Of a stretch of 64,000 nucleotides of DNA, positions 44,876 to 55,719 are shown in pieces. Position 1 is the stretch's first letter; each line of letters begins with the position of its first letter. The notes under the pieces were generated by a model. It did not search any database and was not told where the DNA came from. It worked only from the letters and a program-made list of their open reading frames with translations. The DNA is from Halobacillus litoralis (GTDB taxonomy: Bacteria > Bacillota > Bacilli > Bacillales > Halobacillaceae): NCBI RefSeq assembly GCF_020524085.2, contig NZ_CP129016.1:1482001-1546000 (forward strand), in the 5' to 3' direction. Position numbers and translations under genes: made by a program.

Positions 44876-46724
44876 AAAACGGTTGTTTTTATTAGTTTTC
44901 GTTGATTCCATCATCGTTTTCTTTTCTGTTTATATGTCCCACTTTTTTCTAAATCCTTACGTTGCTGTCTTTGACAATGTCATGATCGTACTTTCAGCTA
45001 CACTACTTATCAGCCATCATCTATTTTCTAGTCTGACGGGGATGTATAAGAAGAAGTGGCGCTACGCAAGTACCGAAGAGTTGATCGGTATTTTCGGTGT
45101 AGTTACCTTATCGATTATTACTGCTGTACTGATTCAAGCCATCGTATTTGGAAACGTTTATGAACGGGCTTTGACGATCACGTGGATGTTACATATATTA
45201 CTTATCGGTGGCGTGCGTTTTGCCTGGCAGTATTATAGGAACTATGGCATGACACTGAAACCGAAATTGAAAAAAGGAAAAATTAAAGTCAATGATCCTA
45301 GCCGACAGCGCACACTTATTGTAGGTGCAGGAGCTGCCGGACGTATGCTTGCACGACAAATGAAGGACTCCAAAGAATTCAAAGGAGACCTTGTCGGATT
45401 CGTGGATGACGACTTTACGTTGCACCATTTAACCGTCTCCGGACTTCCTGTGCTTGGCAGTACAAATAACATCGAACAATTAGCAGCTAAACATCAAGTG
45501 AATCATATCGTCATGGCGATGCCATCAGTCAAGCAAGAGGTTATCAAAGATTTGATTCAACTGTCGAAAAAAAACGTCAAAAATGTTCAAACCTTGCCGA
45601 TGATTGAAGATATTGCACTAGGAAATGTATCCGTCAATCAAATCCGAGATGTTCAAATTGAAGATCTTCTCGGACGTGAGCCTGTAGAACTCGATATCGA
45701 TTCAATAGAATCTGAAGTGAAAGGACGAACCGTGATGGTTACAGGTGCCGGTGGAAGTATAGGTTCAGAAATTTGCCGACAGCTTGTCAAGTTCGGGCCA
45801 GAACGTCTCATTTTACTCGGCCACGGAGAGAACAGCATTTATACCATCCATATGGAACTAAAACAATCCGACATTGATACCGATCTTGTGACCGTCATTG
45901 CTGATGTTCAGGATCGTGAGCGTATTTTTCAAGTCGTACAAGATTACTCACCGTCCTACATATACCACGCAGCCGCTCACAAACACGTGCCTTTAATGGA
46001 AGCCAATCCGAAAGAAGCGGTGAAGAATAACGTCATTGGAACGAAAAACGTAGCCGAAGCTGCACATCATGCAGGGGTAAAAGCCTTTGTGCTCGTATCT
46101 ACAGACAAAGCAGTTAACCCGCCTAACGTGATGGGATCTACGAAACGGATTGCAGAAATGATTGTTCAGAACCTTGGCCGGCAAAGTCAGACGAAGTTTG
46201 TGGCTGTCCGTTTCGGTAATGTACTTGGAAGCCGGGGTAGTGTCATTCCACTATTTAAAAAACAGATTGCTGCAGGTGGACCAGTTACTGTAACTCACCC
46301 AGACATGACTAGATACTTTATGACAATTCCAGAAGCTTCGAGACTAGTTCTTCAAGCGGGGGCTCTTGCTCGTGGTGGAGAGGTATTTGTGCTAGATATG
46401 GGTGAACCAGTGAAGATTGTAGATCTTGCGAAGAACTTGATTCATCTTTCTGGTTTTACGGAAGAGCAAATTCCAATTCAGTTTAATGGGATTCGTCCTG
46501 GGGAGAAGATGTATGAGGAGCTTCTGAGTGATAAGGAAGTGAATAAGAAGCCCGTGTTCCCGAAGATTTTTATTGGAAAGACGGTGGAGTTTGATTCAAA
46601 GCTTGTAGAGTATTTGGTTGAGCATCACGGGGATTCAAGCGTCGAAGACTTGAAGAAATATGTGATTGACTTAGCTAACAATAGATTGCCTAGTAGTAAA
46701 AAAGTATTGGAGCAAGTGTTATAG
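44859..46724 (+). CDS. CapD/EpsC/PglF-type membrane nucleotide-sugar 4,6-dehydratase
   Basis: The 621-residue protein has four N-terminal helices (to about residue 125), a CoA-binding-like Rossmann domain (about 145-270: [13 protein letters not shown]) and a C-terminal SDR domain with [45 protein letters not shown] and [11 protein letters not shown]. This family removes water from UDP-GlcNAc (4,6-dehydratase) at the start of modified amino sugar synthesis. GTG at 44859 follows AGGAGG. The 3' third appears to use more GAG/GGG/TTG codons than the 5' part, a possible recombination seam. galU starts about 20 bases after. Confidence 0.9.
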   Translation: MPNAYKKRLFLLVFVDSIIVFFSVYMSHFFLNPYVAVFDNVMIVLSATLLISHHLFSSLTGMYKKKWRYASTEELIGIFGVVTLSIITAVLIQAIVFGNVYERALTITWMLHILLIGGVRFAWQYYRNYGMTLKPKLKKGKIKVNDPSRQRTLIVGAGAAGRMLARQMKDSKEFKGDLVGFVDDDFTLHHLTVSGLPVLGSTNNIEQLAAKHQVNHIVMAMPSVKQEVIKDLIQLSKKNVKNVQTLPMIEDIALGNVSVNQIRDVQIEDLLGREPVELDIDSIESEVKGRTVMVTGAGGSIGSEICRQLVKFGPERLILLGHGENSIYTIHMELKQSDIDTDLVTVIADVQDRERIFQVVQDYSPSYIYHAAAHKHVPLMEANPKEAVKNNVIGTKNVAEAAHHAGVKAFVLVSTDKAVNPPNVMGSTKRIAEMIVQNLGRQSQTKFVAVRFGNVLGSRGSVIPLFKKQIAAGGPVTVTHPDMTRYFMTIPEASRLVLQAGALARGGEVFVLDMGEPVKIVDLAKNLIHLSGFTEEQIPIQFNGIRPGEKMYEELLSDKEVNKKPVFPKIFIGKTVEFDSKLVEYLVEHHGDSSVEDLKKYVIDLANNRLPSSKKVLEQVL

Positions 46725-46744
46725 AACTAAAGGGGGAGCTTATA

Positions 46745-47626
46745 ATGAAAAAGGTGAAAAAAGCAATTATTCCAGCTGCCGGACTAGGAACACGTTTCCT
46801 GCCAGCGACGAAGGCAATGCCGAAAGAGATGCTACCGATTGTTGATAAGCCTACGATTCAGTATATCGTTGAAGAGGCAATTGAGTCTGGGATTGAGGAT
46901 ATTATTATTGTTACAGGTAAAGGAAAGCGTGCAATTGAGGACCACTTTGATAAGAATTTTGAGCTTGAAGATAACTTAATGCAGAAGGAGAAGTATGATT
47001 TACTTGAAAAGGTGAATGCAACATCGAATGTTGAAATTCATTTTATTCGTCAGAAAGAGCCAAAAGGACTTGGGCATGCTGTGTGGTGTGCCCGTAAGTT
47101 TATTGGTAATGAGCCATTTGCAGTGTTGCTTGGGGATGACATCGTACGTTCTCCAAAACCATGTCTTCGTCAATTGATGGATCAGCAAGAAGAAACGTTA
47201 TCCTCAGTTATTGGTGTGCAAACAGTTGCAGATGAAGAAACTCATCGTTATGGAGTAATCGATCCTCTTGATCAAGAAGATCGCCTTTACCAAGTAAAGA
47301 CGTTTGTTGAGAAACCAGCACAGGGTACTGCTCCTTCTAATCTTGCGATAATGGGACGTTACATACTAAATCCTGAGATCTTTATGTTTTTAGATAAGCA
47401 GGAGAAAGGAGCTGGTGGTGAGATTCAGTTGACGGATGCCATTCAAAGGCTGAATGAAATCCAGCGTGTATTTGCTTATGATTTTGAGGGGAAGCGGTAT
47501 GATGTTGGGGAGAAGCTGGGGTTTGTGAAGACGACTTTGGAACTTGCTTTAGAAAGAAAGGAACTAAAGGTAGAAGTATTAAGTTATCTGAAAGAGTTAT
47601 TACAAAACGAACAAATCACTAATTGA
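46745..47626 (+). CDS. galU: UTP-glucose-1-phosphate uridylyltransferase
   Basis: The 293-residue protein has the nucleotidyltransferase motif [20 protein letters not shown], followed by [16 protein letters not shown] and [10 protein letters not shown], all typical of GalU/GtaB. It makes UDP-glucose for exopolysaccharide and, through Ugd at 58487, UDP-glucuronate. It is cytoplasmic, directly downstream of the capD-type gene, with GGGGGAG as the ribosome binding site. Confidence 0.95.
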   Translation: MKKVKKAIIPAAGLGTRFLPATKAMPKEMLPIVDKPTIQYIVEEAIESGIEDIIIVTGKGKRAIEDHFDKNFELEDNLMQKEKYDLLEKVNATSNVEIHFIRQKEPKGLGHAVWCARKFIGNEPFAVLLGDDIVRSPKPCLRQLMDQQEETLSSVIGVQTVADEETHRYGVIDPLDQEDRLYQVKTFVEKPAQGTAPSNLAIMGRYILNPEIFMFLDKQEKGAGGEIQLTDAIQRLNEIQRVFAYDFEGKRYDVGEKLGFVKTTLELALERKELKVEVLSYLKELLQNEQITN

Positions 47627-47671
47627 AAATTTATGTTTAATAATAAACTCATATTATAGGTGGCAGAAAAT

Positions 47672-48271
47672 ATGTATTTAAAAGTAAAAAGACTATTAGA
47701 TTTATGTCTTTCTTCTCTTGGAATCATAATGTTGTTTCCATTTATTATACTGTTAGTTGTGTGTATCAAGATTGATTCAAAAGGTCCCGTTTTCTTCAAG
47801 CAAAAGCGTGTAGGGATAAACAAGAATACATTTTATATATTTAAATTTAGAACTATGAGAATGGAAACACCTAAAGATACTCCCACCCATTTACTAAATA
47901 ACGCAGATCAATATATTACCACAGTAGGTAAATTCCTTAGAAAGACCTCTTTGGATGAACTTCCACAGATAATAAATATTATTTTAGGTCAAATGAGTAT
48001 TGTAGGTCCTAGACCAGCGCTTTGGAACCAAAATGATCTGATTTCTGAAAGGGAAAAATACAACGCCAACGATGTCTTACCTGGATTAACAGGGTGGGCT
48101 CAGATTAATGGGAGGGATGAACTTCCTATTGATAAAAAAGCCAAATTAGATGGGGAATATGTAAATAACATGGGGATTGTTATGGATGCCAAGTGTTTTA
48201 TGGGAACTATTTTTAGTGTGTTAAAAAGAGATGGGGTTGTAGAAGGTGCCAAAAGTAATGCAAGGAAATAG
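47672..48271 (+). CDS. Initiating sugar transferase (PglC/EpsL type)
   Basis: The 199-residue protein is a short bacterial sugar-phosphate transferase with one N-terminal membrane segment (LCLSSLGIIMLFPFIILLVV) and the family motifs PVFFKQKRVG, FKFRTMR, LRKTSLDELPQ and VGPRPAL, then LPGLTGWAQINGR. It transfers a phospho-sugar from a UDP-sugar to undecaprenyl phosphate, beginning the repeat unit, and so pairs with the CapD-type dehydratase. The start ATG at 47672 follows AGGTGG. From here the genes are clearly more AT-rich than the upstream part of the cluster. Confidence 0.92.
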   Translation: MYLKVKRLLDLCLSSLGIIMLFPFIILLVVCIKIDSKGPVFFKQKRVGINKNTFYIFKFRTMRMETPKDTPTHLLNNADQYITTVGKFLRKTSLDELPQIINIILGQMSIVGPRPALWNQNDLISEREKYNANDVLPGLTGWAQINGRDELPIDKKAKLDGEYVNNMGIVMDAKCFMGTIFSVLKRDGVVEGAKSNARK

Positions 48272-48325
48272 GGTTTTAACTACTACTCTAACTCCTTTAT
48301 ATAATGAGACGGGAGGAGTGGTTGT

Positions 48326-49225
48326 ATGCTTTTAGTAACTGGAATTACAGGACATAGTGGACAATACTTTCTTAAAGAATTAATAGAGAATGACTACAAT
48401 GGGACTATTAGATGCATAGTTAGAAGCTCATCCGATACAACCTTACTAGATAATAGTGGATTGGATATAGAGAAGGTTGTAGGGGATATCAATAATCAAG
48501 AGTTTATTAATAATGTTATGCAAGATGTCCACACAGTATTGCACATCTATAATATCCATCATTCCCCTGCTATTTATAAAGCAGCAATAAAAAATAATGT
48601 GGATAGAACAATACTAATTCATACAACTGGTATATATTCTAAGTTTAAAAATGCTTCTGCAGAATATGAATTGATTGAGAATGAAGTGATAAGATTATCT
48701 TCACAGAATAATTCACCAGACTTAACTATATTAAGACCAACAATGATTTATGGTGACTTATGTGATAGTAATATAAGTAAGTTTATAACTCTTATAGACA
48801 AACTTCCTATAGTACCTATTATTAATAAGGGAAAAAGCTTATTGCAACCTGTTAATGCAAGAGACTTAGGGAAATCATATTATAGTGTCCTAATGTCTCC
48901 CCAGAAAACCAAAGGTAATTTCTATAATCTTTCTGGGGAAAAGCCTATAGAATTAAGAACAGTTTTTAAATTAATAAGTAAAGAATTAAATCAGAAAAAA
49001 ATATATATAAATATACCATTGCAATTTGGTGTGATTTTGACAAGCATTATCAAAGCTATAACTAAAGGTAAAGTAGATTATGTTGAGAAAGTCCAAAGAA
49101 TGGGGGAAAATAGAAGCTATTCACACTTGAAAGCTTCAAAAGATTTTAATTATCAACCTATGTCTCTTGCAAAAGGGATTGAGTTAGAAGTTGGGGAGTA
49201 CTTGGAGTGGAAAAATAAAAAATGA
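48326..49225 (+). CDS. NAD-dependent epimerase/dehydratase (extended/atypical SDR)
   Basis: The 299-residue protein starts with the Rossmann motif VTGITGHSGQYFLKEL, followed by VGDINN and LRPTMIYGD. The usual Tyr-x3-Lys site is not obvious: the region HTTGIYSKFKNASAEYELIENE gives only a loose match. It resembles nucleoside-diphosphate-sugar epimerases found beside GT4 and sugar transferase genes. The product, perhaps a C4-reduced or epimerised amino sugar, is not readable. The ATG follows GGGAGGAG, and the 3' end overlaps the GT4 gene by 4 bases (ATGA). Confidence 0.8.
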   Translation: MLLVTGITGHSGQYFLKELIENDYNGTIRCIVRSSSDTTLLDNSGLDIEKVVGDINNQEFINNVMQDVHTVLHIYNIHHSPAIYKAAIKNNVDRTILIHTTGIYSKFKNASAEYELIENEVIRLSSQNNSPDLTILRPTMIYGDLCDSNISKFITLIDKLPIVPIINKGKSLLQPVNARDLGKSYYSVLMSPQKTKGNFYNLSGEKPIELRTVFKLISKELNQKKIYINIPLQFGVILTSIIKAITKGKVDYVEKVQRMGENRSYSHLKASKDFNYQPMSLAKGIELEVGEYLEWKNKK

Positions 49226-50325
49226 AAAAAATTTTAATTGTTGCAAACCACTATATAACAGTTTATGCCTTTAGACGGGAATTAGTAAAAAAGCTAATAG
49301 AAAATGACTATAAGGTTTATCTTTCTCTGCCCAAATCAGAAGAAAATCAGTATTTTAAAGAGTTGGGTTGTGAAATTATAGAGAGTCCTATGGATAGAAG
49401 AGGGACAAATCCAATATCAGAGTTAAAACTATTCATGAATTATATAAAAACGTTAAAGGCTATCGTTCCTGACTTAGTCCTTACTTATACTATTAAACCC
49501 AATATATATGCTGGGATTGCGGCTAAGTTATTGAAAGTTAAGACTATCCATACAGTTACTGGACTGGGATCAGTTTATATTCAGAACATGTATCAAAAAA
49601 GTTTAATTGCGAAATTAAACAAGGTTGCATTTAAATCTGCTTCACGAGTAATCTTCTTAAATGAAGACAATAAGAAGTTCTATCATGATATGAAAATCAT
49701 ATCTAAAAATCAAAAGACATCCATAGTACCAGGTTCTGGGGTTAATTTAGATAAATTTAAGCACAAAAAGCTACCATCAGATAATAAGATTAGGTTCACT
49801 TTCGTCGCAAGAGTACTTAAGGATAAAGGTATTGAAGAATTCTTACATGCAGCTAAGAGTATTGTAGAGAACTACAATAATGTCGAATTTGAAGTAGTAG
49901 GGTTTGTCGATGAAGAAAGATACGTTAAATTTCTTGCAGAATATGAACAGAGAGGTTTCATAAAATATTTGGGTAAGAGGTCTGACATACCTGAAATTAT
50001 GGAAAAAACATCATGCATTGTTCTACCTTCCTATGGGGAAGGAAGGGGAACAGTACTTCAAGAAGGTGCTGCAATAGGAAGACCGCTTATAACATGTGAC
50101 ACATATGGATGCAGAGAAAATGTCGAAGAAGGATATAACGGATATCTTTGTGAAGTTGCTAACCCCGAATCTCTTAAATCTAAACTAGAAAAATTTATTA
50201 ATCTATCACACGAAGAAAAGGTAAAAATGGGTAATCGAAGCCGTGTAAAGGCAGAAAAAGAATTCAATCGTTCTATAGTTATTGAAACCTACTTGAATGA
50301 GATCGATAAAATAACCAAAAGTTGA
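49222..50325 (+). CDS. Family 4 glycosyltransferase (CapM-like)
   Basis: The 367-residue GT-B protein shows LIVANHYITVYAFR at the N-terminus, LTYTIKPNIYAGIAAK, TVTGLGSVYIQ, and in the C-terminal domain FVARVLKDKGIEEFL and LPSYGEGRGTVLQEGAAIGRP, as in CapM/PglA-type enzymes that add the second sugar to an undecaprenyl-linked amino sugar. It is translationally coupled to the SDR gene by an ATGA overlap. It is AT-rich with many AGA/ATA codons. Confidence 0.88.
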   Translation: MKKILIVANHYITVYAFRRELVKKLIENDYKVYLSLPKSEENQYFKELGCEIIESPMDRRGTNPISELKLFMNYIKTLKAIVPDLVLTYTIKPNIYAGIAAKLLKVKTIHTVTGLGSVYIQNMYQKSLIAKLNKVAFKSASRVIFLNEDNKKFYHDMKIISKNQKTSIVPGSGVNLDKFKHKKLPSDNKIRFTFVARVLKDKGIEEFLHAAKSIVENYNNVEFEVVGFVDEERYVKFLAEYEQRGFIKYLGKRSDIPEIMEKTSCIVLPSYGEGRGTVLQEGAAIGRPLITCDTYGCRENVEEGYNGYLCEVANPESLKSKLEKFINLSHEEKVKMGNRSRVKAEKEFNRSIVIETYLNEIDKITKS

Positions 50326-50334
50326 GGAATCAAA

Positions 50335-51654
50335 ATGAATATATTTAATGATTTGTTAGAAGGAAAAGAAAATATATCTGTTATTGGTCTAGGATATGTT
50401 GGTATGCCAATTGCAGTGGCATTTGCGAAAAAAATCAATGTAATAGGCTTTGATTTGAATGAACAAAAAATCGAAATGTATAAATCTGGCGTTGACCCTA
50501 CGAATGAAATTGGAAATAAAGCTATAAGTGAAACGACTGTTTCTTTCACTTCAGATGAAACAAGATTAAAAGATTCTAAATTCCACGTGGTTGCCGTCCC
50601 TACACCTATCAATTCGGATAAGACACCAAACTTATCACCAGTTATAGGTGCTAGTAAAATAATTGGGAGAAATCTTACTAAAGGATCAATAGTAGTATAT
50701 GAGTCAACTGTGTATCCTGGGGTTACTGAGGATATTTGTATACCTATTCTGGAAAAGGAATCTGGTTTGAAATGTGGTATTGATTTCAAAGTTGGGTATT
50801 CACCAGAAAGGATAAATCCAGGTGATAAAGTACATACGCTTGATAGTATAATTAAAATCGTCTCTGGAGTTGATTCAGAGTCATTGGATGAAATATCAAA
50901 AGTCTATGAGTTAGTCATTGAAGCAGGAATTCATAAAGCGAGTTCAATAAAAGTAGCTGAAGCTGCAAAAGTAGTAGAAAACAGTCAAAGAGACATTAAC
51001 ATAGCCTTTATGAATGAATTAGCAATGGTTTTTGATCGCATGGATATAAACACAAATGATGTAGTTGCAGCAATGAACACAAAATGGAACGCTCTAGGTT
51101 TTCACCCTGGATTAGTAGGAGGACACTGTATAGGAGTTGATCCATATTACTTTGTATATGAGGCAGAGAGACTTGGCTACCATAGCCAAATAGTTTTATC
51201 AGGTAGAAAGATAAATGACAACATGGGAGAGTTTATAGCAGATGCTATAATCAAGAAGCTAATTACGACTAATAAAGTTGTGAAGAACGCCAAAGTAGCA
51301 ATTTTAGGAGTAACGTTCAAAGAGAATTGTCCAGATACTAGAAACTCTAAAGTAATAGATATAGTTGATAGATTAAATGAGTATGAAATTAATCCTGTTA
51401 TCGTGGACCCTTATGCAGATCAAAAGGAAGCATATAATGAGTATGGTATTGAGCTGGCTGATATAAATAATCTCACTGACGTTGATTGTTTGGTATTTGC
51501 AGTAGCACACAATGAATTTAAGAGTATGGATTTAGATGAAATTGATAATCTAATGAAGGAAGGTCCTAACCAAGAGAAAATCATTGTAGATGTAAAGAGT
51601 TTATTCAATCAGAAAGAGCTTGAGAATTTAGGTTACACGTACTGGAGTCTATAA
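50335..51654 (+). CDS. UDP-N-acetylhexosamine 6-dehydrogenase (VipA/TviB/CapL type)
   Basis: The 439-residue protein has the Rossmann motif GLGYVGMPIAVAFAKK, AVPTPINSD, ESTVYPGVTED, YSPERINPGD, ENSQRDINIA and the active-site region VGGHCIGVDPYY with the catalytic Cys. The sequence style matches Vi-polysaccharide TviB/VipA and WbpA-like enzymes that oxidise UDP-GlcNAc or UDP-GalNAc to the uronic acid. It differs from the two other dehydrogenases in the window (5672 and 58487). It starts about 10 bases after the GT4 stop. Confidence 0.9.
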   Translation: MNIFNDLLEGKENISVIGLGYVGMPIAVAFAKKINVIGFDLNEQKIEMYKSGVDPTNEIGNKAISETTVSFTSDETRLKDSKFHVVAVPTPINSDKTPNLSPVIGASKIIGRNLTKGSIVVYESTVYPGVTEDICIPILEKESGLKCGIDFKVGYSPERINPGDKVHTLDSIIKIVSGVDSESLDEISKVYELVIEAGIHKASSIKVAEAAKVVENSQRDINIAFMNELAMVFDRMDINTNDVVAAMNTKWNALGFHPGLVGGHCIGVDPYYFVYEAERLGYHSQIVLSGRKINDNMGEFIADAIIKKLITTNKVVKNAKVAILGVTFKENCPDTRNSKVIDIVDRLNEYEINPVIVDPYADQKEAYNEYGIELADINNLTDVDCLVFAVAHNEFKSMDLDEIDNLMKEGPNQEKIIVDVKSLFNQKELENLGYTYWSL

Positions 51655-51687
51655 TAAATAAATTCATAGTTAGGGTAGGGGAATTAT

Positions 51688-52830
51688 ATGCGTGGTCTTT
51701 TTATTCATGATCATAAGTTTCCTCGTTTAAATAACCAATATTTTTATTCATATGGTTTTGATGAGGAGTTTTTCAGAAGATATTTAGATATTTTTAACAG
51801 AATAAGTGTGATTGGAAGAGAGAAAGAAGTTAATGGAAGTAATCTTAAACCAGAAGATAAGGTCTTAGATGATATAGAATTTTTAACTATAAATGACCTT
51901 AGAAGATTAATGGAAAAATCAGTTAGATGCTCTATTGATAAAGAAATAATGAACAGTGATTATTTAGTAATACGTGTCCCGAGTATATTAGGACTATATG
52001 CGATGAAATTAGCAGAAAAAAATAAAAAACCATATATAGTGGAAGTTGTGGGTTGTGCTTGGGATGCTATTTCTAATAAGGGTATTAGTAAGAGAATTCC
52101 AGCACATATTATAACGTACTTAATGCAAAAAGCTGTTAGAAAAGCAAAATACGTAGTTTACGTAACCGAAGAGTTTCTTGAAGAAAGATATCCTACTAAC
52201 GGTAAGTATATAGCATGTTCTAATGTGACCTTAAGTTCAGTAGAGGATACAAGCATTAAAGAAAGAATATCGAATATAAGAACTTTGCAGCAACGAGAAA
52301 AAGTAATTATAGGTACATGCGCTACAATAGATGTAACCTATAAAGGTCAACAGGATGTAATAAGAGCACTCGCGAAGTTGAAAAGTGATGGTTTTAATAT
52401 TGAATATCAGTTGGTAGGTGGAGGTGACCCCACGTATCTTAAGAAGGTTGCAGAGGATTTTGGAGTGTTCGAAAACATAAAGTTTTTAGGATCATTAAAA
52501 CATGAAAAAGTGTTTGAATGGTTAGATGACATAGATATATATATACATCCTAGCAAACAAGAGGGTCTCTCAAGGGCAATTATAGAAGCAATGAGTCGAG
52601 GTTGTCCGGTGATAGGTGCTGATGCTGGTGGTATTCATGAATTAATAGACAATAAATATATTTTTGACAAAGGTGATTTGAATAAAATAGTCCATTTATA
52701 CAAAGAAATGGATGAAGGAGAGATGGAGGATCAAGCTTTAAAGAACCATGAAAGCTCAAAGAAATATATTAAGTCTGTTCTTTATAACCGGAGAAAAAAT
52801 TTTTTCAATGATTTTATAGAAAACTCATAA
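51688..52830 (+). CDS. Family 4 glycosyltransferase
   Basis: The 380-residue GT-B protein has YVVYVTEEFLEERYP in the N-terminal half and a Glycos_transf_1 domain: KVIIGTCATIDVTYKGQQDVI, QLVGGGDP, IKFLGSLKHEKV and HPSKQEGLSRAIIEAMSRG with the E-x7-E motif. It lies in the exopolysaccharide operon between the dehydrogenase and an acetyltransferase. The donor and acceptor are unknown. The ATG follows GGGTAGGGG. Confidence 0.85.
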   Translation: MRGLFIHDHKFPRLNNQYFYSYGFDEEFFRRYLDIFNRISVIGREKEVNGSNLKPEDKVLDDIEFLTINDLRRLMEKSVRCSIDKEIMNSDYLVIRVPSILGLYAMKLAEKNKKPYIVEVVGCAWDAISNKGISKRIPAHIITYLMQKAVRKAKYVVYVTEEFLEERYPTNGKYIACSNVTLSSVEDTSIKERISNIRTLQQREKVIIGTCATIDVTYKGQQDVIRALAKLKSDGFNIEYQLVGGGDPTYLKKVAEDFGVFENIKFLGSLKHEKVFEWLDDIDIYIHPSKQEGLSRAIIEAMSRGCPVIGADAGGIHELIDNKYIFDKGDLNKIVHLYKEMDEGEMEDQALKNHESSKKYIKSVLYNRRKNFFNDFIENS

Positions 52831-52859
52831 TCCTTTTAAATATTGAATGGAGATGAATA

Positions 52860-53384
52860 ATGAGACTAGGAACTTTATTATTAAACTTTCTATTTCGTGA
52901 AATACCAATTCACCTAATAAACTTAATTACTTCACTGTTGCCTAACCATATAATTACGAATCGTATTAGAGGTTTATTAATGAAACCATTTTTTGGTGAA
53001 TGTGGTAGAAGAGTGCAGATCGGAAAAGGGGTTATAATAAATAACCCTGGTAGTTTATATTTAGGTAATGATTGCTATATTTCACATTATTGTTATATAC
53101 AGGCTAAAGGAAATGTAACATTAGAAAATAATGTGATTGTTGGACCGATGTCCATTATTGCAAGTAGTAATCATGTTTTTAAAAATGGTGTTGCAACTCA
53201 CACGGGTAAAAGTGATTCAATATGTATAGGAGAAGGCACATGGTGTGGAGGCCATGTAGTGATAACTTCAGGCATAAATATTGGGGGGAAATCGATTATA
53301 GCAGCTGGAGCAATAGTTACAAAAGATATTCCGAATAGCAAAAAAGCAGCCGGTGTACCTGCAAAAGTTATAGGTGACTTATAG
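52860..53384 (+). CDS. Left-handed beta-helix acetyltransferase
   Basis: The 174-residue protein has hexapeptide repeats over most of its length (IGKGVIINNPGSLYLGND, VTLENNVIVGPM, GGKSIIAAGAIVTKDI) and the family ending AAGVPAKVIG. The catalytic His is likely in SSNHVF. It would O-acetylate a sugar of the repeat unit, probably in the cytoplasm. It is similar in kind to WcaF/CysE-type transferases of capsule clusters. The ATG follows GGAGATG. Confidence 0.87.
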   Translation: MRLGTLLLNFLFREIPIHLINLITSLLPNHIITNRIRGLLMKPFFGECGRRVQIGKGVIINNPGSLYLGNDCYISHYCYIQAKGNVTLENNVIVGPMSIIASSNHVFKNGVATHTGKSDSICIGEGTWCGGHVVITSGINIGGKSIIAAGAIVTKDIPNSKKAAGVPAKVIGDL

Positions 53385-53404
53385 TACTTAAAAGGAGAAT
53401 GAGA

Positions 53405-54514
53405 TTGATAAGAATACTACATGTTGTCTCTTCTATGAATAGAGGAGGCCTTGAGACCTTTTTAATGAATTTATATAGGAATATTGATAGAACGCAAGTA
53501 CAATTTGATTTTTTAAAACATACTGATAACGAGTGTGCTTATGATAAGGAAATTAAATCTCTTGGAGGTAGAATATATTCTGTAACATCTAGAAGTAAGG
53601 GTATACTGAAGAATAGAAAATCATTAAAAAATTTTTTCTTAAGACATCCAGAATACAAAATAGTTCATCAACATGTAAGTTCTTTAAGCTATATGGCCCC
53701 TTTAAAATTAGCTAAGGAAAATAATGTTCCTTATAGAATAGTGCATTGTCATAATACTAGTTATAGTGGAAGTAAAATTCATGGCATTTTACACAAAATT
53801 AACCAAAGGCTTTTGCATAAATATGCAACTAATTATTTTGCCTGCTCCAAGTTGGCTGCAAAATGGTTACTCCCCAAAAAGATGTATAGAGAGAAAAAAT
53901 ATAGTATTGTAAAAAATGCAATTAGTACCAAGGAATTTTATTTTAATGAGGATGTAAGAAAAGAGTACCGTAAATCACTTAATGTAAAAGATAACTTTGT
54001 GATAGGTCACATTGGTAGGTTTCATCATCAGAAGAATCATGGCTTTCTTATAGATATTTTTTACGAATTTCAAAAAAACAATAAAGAAAGTTCTCTTTTG
54101 TTAATTGGTGAAGGAGAAGTCAAAGATGAAATAGAAGCTAAAGTCAAAGAGTATGGTATTAGTGAAAAAGTTATTTTTACTGGAGTAAGGTCAGACGTTC
54201 CTGAACTTTTTCAGGCGATGGATGCTTTTGTGTTTCCTTCTCTATATGAAGGGTTTGGAATAGTTTTAGTTGAAGCTCAGGCTTCAGGTTTGAAATGTTA
54301 CACTTCTAGTAAAGTAGTTCCAGAAGAGGTTAATGTAACAGGTGAAGTAAACTATATTAGTATCACTGATCCAGCTAAGACATGGTCGAAAGCTATAAAA
54401 GGGAAAACTAATGAAGCAAGACATCTTACTAAGAATGCTGTAAATGAGTTTGATATTCAACAAGTTGCGGAGGAAGTTCAAAAATGGTACATGGAGACAC
54501 ACAAGCAAATTTAA
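53405..54514 (+). CDS. Family 4 glycosyltransferase (EpsF-like)
   Basis: The 369-residue protein starts IRILHVVSSMNRGGLETFLM, an EpsF-like GT4 start, with VHCHNTSYSG, GHIGRFHHQKNHGFLIDIF, LIGEGEVKDEIE and PSLYEGFGIVLVEAQASG (E-x7-E). An ATG at 53399 sits only one base after GGAG; the TTG at 53405 has a 7-base spacing and is preferred, though both are possible. The gene overlaps the start of the polymerase gene by 31 bases. Confidence 0.87.
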   Translation: MIRILHVVSSMNRGGLETFLMNLYRNIDRTQVQFDFLKHTDNECAYDKEIKSLGGRIYSVTSRSKGILKNRKSLKNFFLRHPEYKIVHQHVSSLSYMAPLKLAKENNVPYRIVHCHNTSYSGSKIHGILHKINQRLLHKYATNYFACSKLAAKWLLPKKMYREKKYSIVKNAISTKEFYFNEDVRKEYRKSLNVKDNFVIGHIGRFHHQKNHGFLIDIFYEFQKNNKESSLLLIGEGEVKDEIEAKVKEYGISEKVIFTGVRSDVPELFQAMDAFVFPSLYEGFGIVLVEAQASGLKCYTSSKVVPEEVNVTGEVNYISITDPAKTWSKAIKGKTNEARHLTKNAVNEFDIQQVAEEVQKWYMETHKQI

Positions 54515-55695
54515 CTATTAATGATTACAAAACTAACAACTTGTTAGGTTTGTTCACAAGTTATATTTATGTCGTAAGTGCTTTTCTAGTATATTTTATG
54601 ATGCCTACAGAATACAGAAGTACTTATGTATTTTATGTTATCGTAATTCTTGGGTCAACTTTTTTTGCAGCACTAGCAAGTCAGTCAAAGTCTTCCCTTA
54701 TGTTTGATGTAAATTTATTTTTCTCGTTCTTAATTTTATTCTTTGTCTTAGGATTTAGGAACTATTCAGGGATCGATGATGATTCATATATAAGAATATT
54801 TTACGAAGTATCAAACCAAGGTTGGTTATCTAGGTTTATGCAAACTACTATGGAGCCTGGTTATTTAATGCTTAATGCTGCGGTTAGTTTATTTACAGAT
54901 AACTATATCTATATGCAACTTCTAAGTTCTTTAATCCCATTATCGTTATTCTTTTTTGTGTTTAAAAGACACAAAAAAGATATCAACCTTCCTATGGCAG
55001 TTTTTTTACTAAGTACAATATTGTATTTTCAGGTATTATCAGTTGGGCTGGTTAGAATGTTTATAGCAATAGGAATTGTATTCTTCTCGTTTTATTATCT
55101 TTCTAGAAATGAGACAAAAAAATACGTTACTATTATAATAATAGCAAGCTTGTTCCACTATTCTGCTCTTTTCATGCTAACTTTGACTTATATAAGTAAT
55201 AAGAAAAGTTGGGAAAATAACAGGTACAAAAAATTCATTTTACTAGCAGTAATATTTACGCCTATGGTCTTTTTTATAATATCATATCTATTTATTCCTT
55301 TTATGGGGGCTAGATATGCTATATATGGTAATATTGATGATGTAAATTTTAGCCTTTCAAGTTTGAGCACTTTACCTCTGCTATTCTTTTTGCTTTTACA
55401 TAATAATAATAAAGAGATAAAGAAAATTACATCTTTATTTATCACAATATTTGCTTTAAATAGCATATTGTCTTTTTATGGTAGCATCCTTCCGATGGGA
55501 AGGCTGATATTCTATACCAATATAGCTCTATTTATTGTTGCGCCAATGATCAGTAGATATTTAAAAAAGGATTTATGGAAGCTTATTTTTAATGGAGCTA
55601 TAATATTATATGCTTATCTTTACGTTTATAGAACTCAATTTACATTAGAAAGTCATATACCTAATTTATTTCCATATCAAAACATATTTTATTAA
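54484..55695 (+). CDS. EpsG-like Wzy polysaccharide polymerase
   Basis: The 403-residue protein has about ten to twelve hydrophobic helices and the EpsG motif FRNYSGIDDDSYIRIFYE followed by MEPGYLMLNA, typical of EpsG/Wzy polymerases that join repeat units on the outer membrane face. The ATG at 54484 follows GGAGGAAG inside the upstream GT4 gene, with a 31-base overlap. It is very AT-rich. The linkage specificity cannot be predicted. Confidence 0.87.
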   Translation: MVHGDTQANLTINDYKTNNLLGLFTSYIYVVSAFLVYFMMPTEYRSTYVFYVIVILGSTFFAALASQSKSSLMFDVNLFFSFLILFFVLGFRNYSGIDDDSYIRIFYEVSNQGWLSRFMQTTMEPGYLMLNAAVSLFTDNYIYMQLLSSLIPLSLFFFVFKRHKKDINLPMAVFLLSTILYFQVLSVGLVRMFIAIGIVFFSFYYLSRNETKKYVTIIIIASLFHYSALFMLTLTYISNKKSWENNRYKKFILLAVIFTPMVFFIISYLFIPFMGARYAIYGNIDDVNFSLSSLSTLPLLFFLLLHNNNKEIKKITSLFITIFALNSILSFYGSILPMGRLIFYTNIALFIVAPMISRYLKKDLWKLIFNGAIILYAYLYVYRTQFTLESHIPNLFPYQNIFY

Positions 55696-55719
55696 GATAG
55701 TTCTTTAGGGGGCAAAATA